A stretch of DNA of 64,000 bases from Cetobacterium ceti (GTDB taxonomy: Bacteria; Fusobacteriota; Fusobacteriia; Fusobacteriales; Fusobacteriaceae), in the NCBI RefSeq assembly GCF_900167275.1, contig NZ_FUWX01000004.1:330204-394203 (forward strand). Reading direction: 5' to 3'. The notes beneath the pieces were generated by a model. The model was not told the origin of the DNA and ran no database searches. It worked only from the letters and a program-made list of their open reading frames with translations. This document shows positions 25,671 to 34,209 of the stretch, piece by piece. The stretch's first letter is position 1. Each line of letters begins with the position of its first letter. Position numbers and translations under genes: made by a program.

Positions 25671-28328
25671 ATGAAAAGAGCAGTATTATTAGATGTAAGT
25701 GCTATTATGTATAGAGCATTTTATGGAAATATGAACTTCAGAACCAAGAGTGAACCAACAGGAGCAGTTTACGGTTTTGCAAATACTTTACTAAGTATAA
25801 TAAATGAGTTTAAACCAGATTATATAGGAGCAGCCTTTGACGTAAGTAGAAGTACCCTTAAAAGAAGTGAAATATATAAGGAGTATAAGGCTCAAAGGGA
25901 TGCAGCACCAGAAGATTTAATAAAACAAATTCCTAGAATTGAGGAGTTATTAGATAACTTTGGAATTAAAAGATTTAAAATAGATGGACTTGAAGCAGAT
26001 GACGTTTTAGGTTCCTTAGGAGATACACTGAGCAAGGAAAGTATTGAAACTTTTGTTGTTACAGGGGATAAGGATTTAGCTCAAATTTTAGATGAAAATA
26101 TAAACATAGCCCTTTTAGGGAAAGGTGATGGCGGAGGATTTAAAATTTTATCTACACCTGAGGATGTTAAAGAGCAATTGGGAGTAACTCCTAAAATGAT
26201 TCCAGATTTATTTGGATTAATTGGAGATAGTAGTGATGGAATACCTGGTGTTAGAAAAATAGGTGTTAAAAAAGCTGTACCAATGTTAGATAAATATGGA
26301 AATCTTGAAGGGGTTTATGAAAATATAGATAAACTTACAGAGCTTCCTGGAATAGGAAAGTCCTTAGTTCGAAATATGATGGAAGATAAGGAACTTGCTT
26401 TTTTAAGTAGAAAGCTAGCAACTATTGAAGTTGTAGATTTAGGAATTAAAGGGGAAGAGCTTACTTACTCATTAAATGAAGAAAAATTATATGAGATGTT
26501 TAAAAAATTAGAGTTTAGATCTCTTATAAAGAAAATGAATTTAAAGGAAAAAGTAGTTGAAGCATCTGTAACTCCAAATGTAAGTGTAAATAACCAAAAT
26601 TCTCAAATGGGACTTTTTGATATGTTAGGAAATTCAGAACCAGTGGAAGTTAATATGGGAAATAGTGATTCTTTAGAGGAACTAGGAGAAAATATATTTT
26701 TATATTATGGAGAAATTGGAGTTGCCCTAGTGGATAGTAAGAAAAATATATACTATTCACTAAAAGATGAAAAGAGAAGGGAAAAATTCAAGGAGTTTTT
26801 AAATAGTTCTAGAAAATTTATAAGCTATGGATTTAAACCTATGTTAAATGATGGGTATAAAGTAAAGAATATGGAGTTTGATTCTTTAATTGCTTACCAT
26901 CTTTTAACATCTCAAACTAGAGAAGATGTGGAAAATATGATTTATCATGTAAATGGTGATGAATTAGAAAAATATTCTGAAGTTTTTGGAAAGAAAACTT
27001 TAAATGAAATAGATGAAAATATATATGGAGAATTTTTAATAAAAAGAGCTCTAGGAATAAAGGAATCATATGAGGAGTTATCTTCTAAAATAAAAGATGA
27101 AAATTTAGAAGAGGTATTTAGAATAATAGAGATGCCACTTATTAAAGTTTTATCATCAATGGAAGTTGCAGGTATAAAAATAGATCCTGAATATTTTTAT
27201 AAATTTAGTGAGGAATTAGAAGAAAAATTAAATGGCTTAACTAAAAAAATATATGAAATAGCTGGAGAGGAATTTAATATAAATTCACCTAAACAACTTT
27301 CAGAAATTTTATTTTTAAAATTAAATTTAGATCCAATTAAAAAAACTAAAACAGGATTTTCAACAGGAGTTGAAGTTTTAGAGGAACTTGGAAATCGTGG
27401 AGCTGAAATTGCCCAATATATTTTAGAATATAGAAAACTTTCTAAATTAAAAAGTACATATGTAGATCCACTTCCAAAAATGACAGATACAAATAATAGA
27501 CTTCACACAACATTTAATCAAACAGGAACAGCCACAGGAAGACTTTCATCTTCAAATCCTAATTTACAAAATATTCCAGTTAGAACAGATGAAGGAATTA
27601 GAATTAGACAGGGATTTGTAGCAGATAAAGGAAATGTTCTTTTAGGAATAGACTACTCTCAAATAGAACTAAGAGTTTTAGGGGAAATATCTGAGGATGC
27701 ATCTTTAATAGATGCCTATAATAGAGGAGAGGATTTACATAGTTTAACAGCTAGAAAAATCTTTGATTTAGGAGAAAATGATGAAGTGGGTAGAGATCAA
27801 AGAGCAGCAGCTAAAATAGTAAACTTCAGTATTATTTATGGAAAAACTGCTTTTGGATTATCCCAAGAACTTAAAATAACTCCAAGTGAAGCCACTGATT
27901 ATATAGAGAGATATTTCAATCAATATCCAAAGGTTAAAGAGTTAGAAAATAGTATAATTGAATTTGCCAAGGAAAATGGTTATGTGGAAACATATTTTAA
28001 AAGAAAAAGAATAATAGATGGAATAAATTCTAAAAATATGAATATTAGAAAGCAAGGGGAAAGAATGGCTGTAAATACAGTTATTCAAGGAACTGCTGCG
28101 GAAGTTATTAAAAAAGTAATGATAACTTTATATGACTATTTAATTGGAAAAAATGATATTAAAATGCTTTTACAAGTACATGATGAACTTATATTTGAAG
28201 TGGCAAAGGATAAGGTTCAGGAGTATAAAGATGAGATTGTTAATATTATGGAAAATACTGTAAAATTTAAACATGTAAAACTAGAAGTTAATAGTGCTAT
28301 AGGGGAGAATTGGGCAGAAACTAAATAG
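25671..28328 (+). CDS. polA: DNA polymerase I
   Basis: 885 residues. An N-terminal 5'-3' flap exonuclease domain (about 1-280: 'GLEADDVLGSL', 'VTGDKDLAQIL', 'GDSSDGIPGV'), a middle 3'-5' exonuclease-fold domain (about 310-480), and a family A polymerase domain with motif A 'GIDYSQIELR', motif B 'RAAAKIVNFSIIYGKTAFG' and motif C 'VHDELIFEV'. In the middle domain I cannot find the DxE and other metal-binding acids of E. coli Pol I; the equivalent strand reads 'FLYYGEIGVALVD'. Proofreading is therefore probably absent, as in Bacillus and Thermus. It functions in Okazaki fragment processing and repair. Confidence 0.97.
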   Translation: MKRAVLLDVSAIMYRAFYGNMNFRTKSEPTGAVYGFANTLLSIINEFKPDYIGAAFDVSRSTLKRSEIYKEYKAQRDAAPEDLIKQIPRIEELLDNFGIKRFKIDGLEADDVLGSLGDTLSKESIETFVVTGDKDLAQILDENINIALLGKGDGGGFKILSTPEDVKEQLGVTPKMIPDLFGLIGDSSDGIPGVRKIGVKKAVPMLDKYGNLEGVYENIDKLTELPGIGKSLVRNMMEDKELAFLSRKLATIEVVDLGIKGEELTYSLNEEKLYEMFKKLEFRSLIKKMNLKEKVVEASVTPNVSVNNQNSQMGLFDMLGNSEPVEVNMGNSDSLEELGENIFLYYGEIGVALVDSKKNIYYSLKDEKRREKFKEFLNSSRKFISYGFKPMLNDGYKVKNMEFDSLIAYHLLTSQTREDVENMIYHVNGDELEKYSEVFGKKTLNEIDENIYGEFLIKRALGIKESYEELSSKIKDENLEEVFRIIEMPLIKVLSSMEVAGIKIDPEYFYKFSEELEEKLNGLTKKIYEIAGEEFNINSPKQLSEILFLKLNLDPIKKTKTGFSTGVEVLEELGNRGAEIAQYILEYRKLSKLKSTYVDPLPKMTDTNNRLHTTFNQTGTATGRLSSSNPNLQNIPVRTDEGIRIRQGFVADKGNVLLGIDYSQIELRVLGEISEDASLIDAYNRGEDLHSLTARKIFDLGENDEVGRDQRAAAKIVNFSIIYGKTAFGLSQELKITPSEATDYIERYFNQYPKVKELENSIIEFAKENGYVETYFKRKRIIDGINSKNMNIRKQGERMAVNTVIQGTAAEVIKKVMITLYDYLIGKNDIKMLLQVHDELIFEVAKDKVQEYKDEIVNIMENTVKFKHVKLEVNSAIGENWAETK

Positions 28329-28345
28329 TAAATAGGAGGAATGAT

Positions 28346-29245
28346 ATGTCTTATACTTATAAAGTAAAGAATGAAATTCTTTCAAAGGGGAATTTATCCT
28401 TAGAGGAGAAGTATACAGAGGTAAGAGCTGTACTTCTAGGTAAAAATGCCATATATGAGGATAAAATAGAGTTAAAACTTGAAAATAGAGAACTAGCTGA
28501 AAGGGTCTATGATTTTTTAAAAGATATTACAGACCTTAGAATTGGAATAAAATATTCTATAAGTAAAAAGCTAGGGGAACATAATGTATATATAATATCT
28601 ATATTAAAACAAAGGGGATTTAAGGTATTTATAGAGGATCTAAATACCTATACAAAGGAATATATAGAAGGAAAACATAACCTTGAAGGGAGTTTTATGA
28701 GAGGGCTATTTTTAGCTTGTGGATACATAAAACCTCCTGAAAAAGAATATGCATTGGACTTTTTCATAGATAGTGATGAAATCGCACAGGAACTCTATGA
28801 GCTTTTGAAGGAGCAAAATAAAAAAGTATTTATAACAAGAAAAAGAAATAGACCTTTAGTTTATATTAGAAACTCAGAGGACATTATGGATATAATAGTT
28901 TTAATGGGATCTTTAAAGGAGTTTTATTCCTACGAAGAAACAACTATGATTAAAGATTTAAAAAATAAAACTATTAGAGAGATGAATTGGGAAGTTGCTA
29001 ACGAAACAAAGACTTTAAATACTGGTAAAAAACAAATAAAAATGATAAATTATATAGGAAAGAAAATAGGATTAAATACCTTAAGTCCTGTATTAGAAGA
29101 GATAGCCTTTTTAAGATTACAAAATCCTGAAAGTTCCCTTGTGGAATTGGGAGAATTAATAGGAATTTCAAAGTCGGGAATTAGAAATAGATTTAGAAGA
29201 ATTGAAGATATATATAACGAACTCATAGAAAAGGAAAGGGAGTAA
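28346..29245 (+). CDS. whiA: WhiA-type DNA-binding protein
   Basis: 299 residues: an N-terminal LAGLIDADG-derived fold ('FMRGLFLACGYIKPPEKEY' near 115-133) and the C-terminal helix-turn-helix 'LRLQNPESSLVELGELIGIS' plus 'SGIRNRFRRI', which is highly characteristic of WhiA. No homing endonuclease activity is expected. WhiA influences sporulation in Streptomyces and cell division or chromosome segregation in Bacillus. Here it lies 17 nt after polA and before ribF and scpA, with an AGGAGG SD. Confidence 0.92.
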   Translation: MSYTYKVKNEILSKGNLSLEEKYTEVRAVLLGKNAIYEDKIELKLENRELAERVYDFLKDITDLRIGIKYSISKKLGEHNVYIISILKQRGFKVFIEDLNTYTKEYIEGKHNLEGSFMRGLFLACGYIKPPEKEYALDFFIDSDEIAQELYELLKEQNKKVFITRKRNRPLVYIRNSEDIMDIIVLMGSLKEFYSYEETTMIKDLKNKTIREMNWEVANETKTLNTGKKQIKMINYIGKKIGLNTLSPVLEEIAFLRLQNPESSLVELGELIGISKSGIRNRFRRIEDIYNELIEKERE

Positions 29246-29260
29246 TAAGGGGTTAATAAT

Positions 29261-30211
29261 ATGGTTATAATCAATGATATATTAAATTGTGACATAGATC
29301 TAAAAAATTCCTATGTTGCTATTGGAGCTTTTGATGGAATACATAGGGGACATAGGGAACTTATAGAATCGGCAGTGGCAAGGGCAAAGGCAAATAATGG
29401 AAAGGCTGTTATTTTCACCTTTGCCAATCATCCCTTAGAAACCATAGATATAAGAAAGGCACCTAAACTTATAAATTCAAGAGAGGAAAAAGTTCATATT
29501 CTTGCAAGTTTAGGAGTAGACTATTTAATTATGCAACCTTTTACAAAGGATTTCGCCAATATGGATCCAGAATATTTTGTAGGTCATGTTTTAAAAAATA
29601 TAATGAATACAAAGGAGATATTCATAGGATTTAATTTTTCCTTTGGAAAGGGTGGTAAAGCAAAAACAGAGGAACTTAAAAAGTTTGGAGAGAAATATAA
29701 TGTTTTAGTAAATGTTATAGAACCAGTAAAAATAAATGGAGAGATAGTTAGTTCAACTATTATAAGAGATAGAATTTTAAAGGGAAATTTAGAAGAAACT
29801 AATTTATTTTTAGGAGCTCCTTTTTTAATAATAGGAGAGGTAATTCATGGGAAAAAGTTAGGAAGAGTTATGGGATTTCCCACAGCTAATTTAAAAATTC
29901 TCAATAAAATATACCCTCCATTTGGAATATATGGAGGGAAAGTTTTAATAGAGGGAGAGCACAGTGAAAGAAGTGCAGTTATAAATATAGGAAAAAACCC
30001 TACATTAAAACCTGGAGAACAAAGTATAGAAGTTCATATATTAGATTTTAATGGAGATATTTACGGTAAAAAAATATATGTAAGACTTTTAAAATATATG
30101 AGAAATGAAAAAAAATTCAATTCCATGGAAGAGTTAAAGTCAACCATAAATGGAGATGTAAAAAACTGGAGAGAATTTTTAAAAGAGGAAAATAATGGAT
30201 TTAGTAGTTAA
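29261..30211 (+). CDS. ribF: Bifunctional riboflavin kinase/FAD synthetase RibF
   Basis: 316 residues. The N-terminal nucleotidyltransferase domain has 'GAFDGIHRGHREL' (near 22-34) and 'FIGFNFSFGKGG' (near 122-133). The C-terminal riboflavin kinase domain has 'HGKKLGRVMGFPTANL' (near 196-211) and 'NIGKNPT'. It converts riboflavin to FMN and FAD. Its 3' end overlaps scpA by 17 nt. The start ATG 29261 follows a GGGG SD. Confidence 0.95.
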   Translation: MVIINDILNCDIDLKNSYVAIGAFDGIHRGHRELIESAVARAKANNGKAVIFTFANHPLETIDIRKAPKLINSREEKVHILASLGVDYLIMQPFTKDFANMDPEYFVGHVLKNIMNTKEIFIGFNFSFGKGGKAKTEELKKFGEKYNVLVNVIEPVKINGEIVSSTIIRDRILKGNLEETNLFLGAPFLIIGEVIHGKKLGRVMGFPTANLKILNKIYPPFGIYGGKVLIEGEHSERSAVINIGKNPTLKPGEQSIEVHILDFNGDIYGKKIYVRLLKYMRNEKKFNSMEELKSTINGDVKNWREFLKEENNGFSS

Positions 30212-30866
30212 AATAGATAATTTTGAAGGACCTTTGGATTTACTTCTTCATTTAATTGAAAAAAAGAAAATGAAAATATCTGAAATAAAAATTTGCCAAT
30301 TAATAGATGATTATGTGGAATATCTAGAAAAGGCTAAGGAAGATAACTTAGAAATAAAGGTAGAATTTTTACTAATAGCTTCAGAACTTTTAGAAATAAA
30401 GGCTCTATCCCTACTTAATTTACATAGGGAAGAGGAGAAGGAAAAGGAACTTAAAAGAAAATTAGAAGAATATAAAATATTTAAGGAAATTTCAATAAAA
30501 ATTGGGGAAATGGAAAATGAGTATAATATTTCCTATTCTAGAGGAGAGGGATTAAAAATAAATAAAAAAACCTCCTTGGAAATAGATGTAAAAGATTTGA
30601 AAAAGGAGGATATATTTAACATATATTCAAAATTTTTAAATAAACTTCCAGAACAAATTATTGAGATAACCTATGAAAATAAATATAGTTTAGAAATAGA
30701 AATGGAAAAATTAATTGGGAATTTAGATAAACCAAAATCCTTAGAAGAAATTTTCCAAGGGGCAGAAAGTAGAACCCATTTAGTTTATATGTTTTTAGGA
30801 ATTTTAGATTTATATAAAGAGGGTAGAATAAATATAGATGAAAAATATATTTTAACGTTAAAATAA
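30195..30866 (+). CDS. scpA: Segregation and condensation protein A
   Basis: 223 residues: N-terminal 'NFEGPLDLLLHLIEKKKMKI' (near 8-27) that binds Smc, a charged middle, and a C-terminal winged-helix half with 'RTHLVYMFLGILDLYKEGRI' (near 190-209). It links Smc heads and ScpB in the bacterial condensin. The start lies inside ribF. No scpB follows; a terminator and a methyltransferase gene come next, so scpB must be elsewhere. Confidence 0.93.
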   Translation: MDLVVKIDNFEGPLDLLLHLIEKKKMKISEIKICQLIDDYVEYLEKAKEDNLEIKVEFLLIASELLEIKALSLLNLHREEEKEKELKRKLEEYKIFKEISIKIGEMENEYNISYSRGEGLKINKKTSLEIDVKDLKKEDIFNIYSKFLNKLPEQIIEITYENKYSLEIEMEKLIGNLDKPKSLEEIFQGAESRTHLVYMFLGILDLYKEGRINIDEKYILTLK

Positions 30867-30867
30867 A

Positions 30868-30900
30868 CTATGCCACAGAAGTTCTGTGGCTTTATTTTTA
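30868..30900 (+). terminator. Terminator after scpA
   Basis: GCCACAG / CTGTGGC with a 5-nt loop and a T-rich tail (TTTATTTTTA). Confidence 0.7.
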
Positions 30901-30919
30901 ATTTTAGGAGAGAAAAAAT

Positions 30920-32452
30920 ATGAGGGAAAAGGACTACAATTATAAAATATATACACCCTATGAATTTGCAATAAAAATGGTAAAAAAATCCCTGGAATAT
31001 TATTTTAGTCAGGGAATCAACGAGGAAAAATTTAAAAATCTTAGAATTTGTGATTTGTCCTGTGGAACTGGAAATTTATTATTAGTAGCCCTAGAGGAAC
31101 TTCTAAAATATTCTAAAAAATATTTTGGTGAGTATAGATATTATGAAGAGTGGATAAGTGGATATGATATAGATGAAAAGGCTCTAGAAATTTGTTTGGA
31201 AAGAATAAAGAGTTTTTTAAAAGAATATAATTTGGAATTTGAAAAAATAAATTTAAATTTACAAGATTCACTATATTTAAATTTTGAAAAAAAATTTGAT
31301 ATTTTAATAGGAAATCCTCCCTATTTAGGAGAAAAGAACAATAAAGAAATTTTTCAAAAAATAAGGGAAATAGAATTTGGAAAAAAATATTATGAATCAA
31401 AAATGGATTATCTTTATTTCTTTATTGAAAAGGGAATGGATATATTAAAGGATAAGGGCATTTTAACCTATGTGACAACTAACTATTGGTTAAAGGCTGA
31501 TGGGGCACATAAATTAAGGGAAAAATTTCAAAGGGAGGGAAAATTTTTAGAAATAGATACCTTTGAATTTTCACTTTTTAAAAATGCCATAGGACAGCAT
31601 AATATGATATTTTCTTGGATAAAATCAGGGGAAAAGGATGAGTTTACAATTTTAGAAGAGGATATTAATTTTCAAGGACATAATAGCGAAATTTACAATG
31701 AAAATGGAAAAATTGTTTTAGCTCCTAGAAATATTATGGAACTAAATAAAAGTATTCTTGAAAAAAGAAATTTTAATTTAGGTGATCTTGTAAATGTAAA
31801 TCAAGGAATAGTAACAGGATATGATAAGGCCTTTGTTTTTAAAGAAAAGGTAAAGGAATTTGAAGAGTATTTAAAACCATTTTATAAAAATAAGGATATT
31901 GAAAAATATAGTACTTCTAAAAAACCACCTTTTTGGATTTTATATTTAGATAAAAATGTAAACCTTCCAGAAAATATTTTAGAATATTTAGAGCAGTTCA
32001 AAGAAAAATTATCCCTTCGTAGAGAGGTTAAAACAGATAGAATAGCTTGGTGGGAACTTCAATGGGCTAGAGATGAAGAGATATTTTTAAAGGATAAAAT
32101 TGTTGTAAGGCAAAGATGTAAATCTAATAATTTTGCCTACAATGAAAGTATATTTTATGGAAGTGCAGATATTTATTATTTAACTAAAAAAAATGAGGAA
32201 ATAGATCTATTTTATATTTTAGGTTATTTAAATTCAGAAATATTTTATAGATGGTTTAAATATAATGGAAAAATTAAGGGAAAAAATTTAGAATTTTATT
32301 CTACTCCTTTAAAGGAAACACCAATTTATTATCCCTTAGATAAAAATGAAAGAGAAAAAATAAATATACTTGTAAAAAAACAAATATTAAGGTATTCAGA
32401 GGAGATACAAAAAGAAATAGATGAATATTTCAATGATATTTTTAATGGGTAG
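30920..32452 (+). CDS. Orphan N6-adenine DNA methyltransferase (TaqI/Eco57I-like)
   Basis: 510 residues. Motif I 'DLSCGTGNL' (Asp45) binds S-adenosylmethionine and motif IV 'NPPY' (Asn132 to Tyr135) is the catalytic motif for adenine N6 methylation. The C-terminal half (about 285-500) resembles a TaqI-type target-recognition domain: 'VNVNQGIVTGYDKAFVF' and 'PFWILYLDKNVNLPENIL'. I see no PD-(D/E)XK or other nuclease motif here and no restriction gene nearby. It may therefore be a solitary methyltransferase or one whose nuclease is remote. Base composition matches its neighbours. The recognition sequence cannot be read from the protein. Confidence 0.85.
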   Translation: MREKDYNYKIYTPYEFAIKMVKKSLEYYFSQGINEEKFKNLRICDLSCGTGNLLLVALEELLKYSKKYFGEYRYYEEWISGYDIDEKALEICLERIKSFLKEYNLEFEKINLNLQDSLYLNFEKKFDILIGNPPYLGEKNNKEIFQKIREIEFGKKYYESKMDYLYFFIEKGMDILKDKGILTYVTTNYWLKADGAHKLREKFQREGKFLEIDTFEFSLFKNAIGQHNMIFSWIKSGEKDEFTILEEDINFQGHNSEIYNENGKIVLAPRNIMELNKSILEKRNFNLGDLVNVNQGIVTGYDKAFVFKEKVKEFEEYLKPFYKNKDIEKYSTSKKPPFWILYLDKNVNLPENILEYLEQFKEKLSLRREVKTDRIAWWELQWARDEEIFLKDKIVVRQRCKSNNFAYNESIFYGSADIYYLTKKNEEIDLFYILGYLNSEIFYRWFKYNGKIKGKNLEFYSTPLKETPIYYPLDKNEREKINILVKKQILRYSEEIQKEIDEYFNDIFNG

Positions 32453-32460
32453 GAGAAAAA

Positions 32461-33525
32461 ATGAGAGTAGAAGAGGTTAAAGTAAAAAAGAATAGAAAAT
32501 TAGGGGAAGCTCCAGGAACATTGGTTTATACAGGAAATAGAAAAGATGAGAAAATAAAAATAACATATTATGCCTATGATGAAAAGGATGTTGAAAAAAA
32601 AGAGTATGATATAGGGGTAAATATGGCCTGTTTGAAACCTCAAAAAGATGTGAATTGGATAGATATAAGTGGGATTCATAATGTGAAATTAGTGGAAAAA
32701 ATAGGTAGTTTATATAATATAGATAACTTAATTTTAGAGGATTTATTAAATAGTGATCAAAGACCTAAAGTGGATGAAAGGGTTGATTTTATATTTGCTG
32801 TTTTAAAAATGATAACAGTAAATAAAAAAACAGAGGAAATTATTTATGAGCAAGTATCCTTTATCTTAGGAAAAAACTACCTTCTAACTTTCCAAGAAAC
32901 ACCAGATGATATTTTCCAAAAAATTAGAGAAAGAATAGAACAGGGAGTAGGGAAAATAAGATTACGTAAGGAAAATTACTTGGCATATTCTCTATTAGAT
33001 GCTATAGTAGATAATTATCTTATAGTTTTAGAAGAGTTTGAAAATGAAATAGACAGATTAGAGGATAAAATTTTAAATAATGTGGATTCTAAGGATATGG
33101 AAAAAATAATTGCTTTAAAAAAGAAGTTATCTGTATTTAAGAAAAATGTTAATCCAGTTAGGGAGATGACAATAAAATTAGGAACTAATGAAGTTTTTGA
33201 TAGTGGAATTAGAAACTATTTAAAAGATTTATATGACCACATTGTGGTTGTAAGTGAAACTATAGAAAATTTACATAGTAGAGTATCTGGATTAATAGAA
33301 CTTTATAATTCATCCATTGGAAATGCTATGAATGAAATTATGAAAGTCTTAACAACAATTTCAACTATATTTATTCCTTTATCTTTTATAACAGGGATGT
33401 ATGGAATGAACTTTGCTAATATGCCAGAACTTAATTGGAAATATGGATATTATGTAACTTTAATTTTAATGGTTTTAATAGTAGTAGGAATGATAATTTA
33501 TTTTAAAAGAAAGAAATGGTGGTAG
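32461..33525 (+). CDS. corA: Mg2+/Co2+ transporter CorA
   Basis: 354 residues with a large cytosolic N-terminal domain (about 1-285), a long coiled stalk helix and two C-terminal membrane helices separated by the signature loop 'GMYGMNFANMPEL' (GMN filter). The basic end 'FKRKKWW' is typical. It forms a pentameric channel for Mg2+, and Co2+ or Ni2+ in some homologues. It starts 8 nt after the methyltransferase stop and is followed 3 nt later by a small unknown gene. Confidence 0.96.
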   Translation: MRVEEVKVKKNRKLGEAPGTLVYTGNRKDEKIKITYYAYDEKDVEKKEYDIGVNMACLKPQKDVNWIDISGIHNVKLVEKIGSLYNIDNLILEDLLNSDQRPKVDERVDFIFAVLKMITVNKKTEEIIYEQVSFILGKNYLLTFQETPDDIFQKIRERIEQGVGKIRLRKENYLAYSLLDAIVDNYLIVLEEFENEIDRLEDKILNNVDSKDMEKIIALKKKLSVFKKNVNPVREMTIKLGTNEVFDSGIRNYLKDLYDHIVVVSETIENLHSRVSGLIELYNSSIGNAMNEIMKVLTTISTIFIPLSFITGMYGMNFANMPELNWKYGYYVTLILMVLIVVGMIIYFKRKKWW

Positions 33526-33528
33526 AAA

Positions 33529-33840
33529 ATGAGAGATAGAATTGGGGCCTTAGGTCAGTATATAGTAAAAGAAACAGGAAAACCTTTTAACTTTAAGTTA
33601 ATAAAAACAAGTACAGTATACAAGGGAATACTTTTTACAGTGGGAACAGAGGATTTTTTAGTAACAGATGATAAAAGAGAACTTCTTGCAACTACAGAAT
33701 TAATAGGAATGAGAACAGCCTTAGATTATCCAGTGAAATTAGCTAAAAGATATACCCATGCAAAATTTCAACATATAGATAAGAAAAAAGAAGAGATATT
33801 TATTGTAAATGGAAAGAAATACTATATAGTAAGACTATAA
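33529..33840 (+). CDS. Small conserved-looking protein of unknown function
   Basis: 103 residues, no signal peptide or membrane helix, mixed beta-strand character ('TVYKGILFTVGTEDFLVTD', 'EEIFIVNGKKYYIVRL') and several basic residues. It follows corA by 3 nt with a weak SD, so it is probably translated from the same transcript. I do not recognise the family. It ends just before a terminator. Confidence 0.65.
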   Translation: MRDRIGALGQYIVKETGKPFNFKLIKTSTVYKGILFTVGTEDFLVTDDKRELLATTELIGMRTALDYPVKLAKRYTHAKFQHIDKKKEEIFIVNGKKYYIVRL

Positions 33841-33845
33841 AAGAA

Positions 33846-33877
33846 GCAAAAGAAGCCTTAGGGCTTCTTTTTTTCTA
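33846..33877 (+). terminator. Terminator of the methyltransferase-corA operon
   Basis: AAGAAGCC / GGCTTCTT with a 4-nt loop, followed by eight T's. Confidence 0.88.
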
Positions 33878-33911
33878 TAACATATAAAAGAAAGTGTTAA
33901 TTAGTGGTGAT

Positions 33912-33939
33912 TTGAGAGACGTTAAAATAAAGATATAAT
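33912..33939 (+). promoter_or_regulatory. Candidate promoter of the TonB-receptor gene
   Basis: TTGAGA (33912-33917), a 16-bp spacer and TATAAT (33934-33939). A second possible element is TTGACA at 33998-34003 without a good -10. Either would give a long leader containing the cobalamin riboswitch. Confidence 0.45.
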
Positions 33940-33942
33940 AAA

Positions 33943-33960
33943 TAGTATTTATTAATACTA
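33943..33960. repeat. Inverted repeat at the predicted transcription start
   Basis: TAGTATT / AATACTA with a 4-nt spacer, directly downstream of the -10. It could be an operator for a second regulator or a 5' hairpin of the leader. It does not match the Fur consensus well. Confidence 0.4.
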
Positions 33961-34050
33961 TATATATAGAACTATTTAATTAATATGTTTAATATAATTG
34001 ACACAAATGTCTATAAAATGTTAGACTTATACAATAAATGTACATAATAG

Positions 34051-34183
34051 AATATTATATGGAAATGAGGTTAGATTCCTCTACGGCCCCGCCACTGTAA
34101 ATTTGACGAAACTATTAATACCACTGGATATATCTGGGAAGGAATAGGAGTAGGAGGATAAGAGTCAGGATACTTATAATATT
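34051..34183 (+). ncRNA. Cobalamin (B12) riboswitch upstream of the TonB receptor
   Basis: Core GAGGTTAGATTCCTC, 'CGGCCCCGCCACTGTAA' at 34084-34100, CCACTGG and CTGGGAAGG, ending in an AGTCAGGATAC segment. P1 pairs AATATTAT (34051-34058) with ATAATATT (34176-34183). The SD (GGGAGGA, 34194-34200) begins ten bases after P1 and no terminator follows, so translational control is likely. The rest of the 33841-34209 gap holds only the terminator, promoter candidates and AT-rich sequence. Confidence 0.9.
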
Positions 34184-34209
34184 TGTACTTCGAGGGAGGA
34201 AGAAATTAC

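Noticed and set aside
34183..34209. Longer TonB-receptor start at a TTG
   Set aside because: It lies in the riboswitch P1 strand and interrupts the signal peptide pattern.
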